A program made the translations under genes and the position numbers. Shown here piece after piece: positions 5,928 through 5,928 of a stretch of DNA of 5,928 bases. Below the pieces are notes generated by a model. That model did no database searches, had not been told where the DNA came from, and saw nothing but the letters and a program-made list of their open reading frames with translations. The first letter of the stretch is position 1, and each line of letters begins with the position of its first letter. Origin of the DNA: Bacteroidales bacterium (lineage in GTDB: Bacteria; Bacteroidota; Bacteroidia; Bacteroidales; WCHB1-69); the NCBI GenBank assembly GCA_012838875.1, contig DUOL01000111.1, forward strand, positions 1-5,928. The letters run 5' to 3'.

Positions 5928-5928
5928 A

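Larger units (their letters stand above)
5588..5928. other. GC-rich non-coding block of consecutive hairpins (structured RNA or repeat element)
   Basis: This stretch to the window end has no credible gene. The sequence switches from AT-rich to strongly GC-rich at about 5594, and nearly all of it folds into neighbouring inverted repeats: 5594-5629, 5651-5720, 5722-5735, 5747-5824 and 5836-5927, plus a 10-bp palindrome at 5638-5647. Open frames on both strands have compositions dictated by the repeats, lack recognisable domains and overlap each other. The first hairpin recalls a GC-rich motif I have seen between genes in many Bacteroidota genomes, but I cannot confirm that here. The block may be a dispersed intergenic repeat, a non-coding RNA, or part of a mobile element that continues beyond the window. 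Confidence 0.6.

Overview
The window looks like a chromosomal piece of a low-GC Bacteroidota (Bacteroidales- or Flavobacteriales-like) genome. The evidence is a type IX secretion (T9SS) C-terminal sorting domain, gingipain-type adhesin modules, lack of clear Shine-Dalgarno sites, and a TAnnTTTG-type promoter box. All genes read on the + strand.

Positions 1-2257 hold the 3' part of a tightly packed operon. It contains the last codons of an upstream protein (possibly a ketosynthase), a four-helix EamA/ArnE-like membrane protein, a LolA-like periplasmic protein, an ApeI/FabZ-type hotdog dehydratase with its catalytic His and Glu, and a family 2 glycosyltransferase. Neighbouring genes are 8 bp apart or overlap. 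This set (acyl-chain dehydration, LolA-like carrier, GT2 and possibly a ketosynthase) is what aryl-polyene/flexirubin-type or related outer-membrane lipid clusters carry. The product is inferred from gene content only, and most of the cluster lies upstream of the window.

Positions 2258-2378 are an AT-rich intergenic gap with a plausible Bacteroidota promoter. It drives one long gene (2379-5468) for a secreted 1029-residue adhesin: signal peptide, cleaved-adhesin/MAM-like domain, DUF2436-like domain, a beta-sandwich region of uncertain family, three tandem 160-residue units each made of two InlB-like repeats, and a T9SS type A sorting domain. It resembles the adhesin part of gingipains and HagA without any protease domain. 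A strong intrinsic terminator follows at 5517-5554.

Positions 5588-5928 contain no convincing gene. Base composition changes abruptly from AT-rich to GC-rich, and almost every base falls into a series of consecutive hairpins, one of about 30 bp and one with a perfect 13-bp stem. This is the least explained part of the window: a structured intergenic repeat, a non-coding RNA, or part of a hairpin-based mobile element that may continue past the window end.
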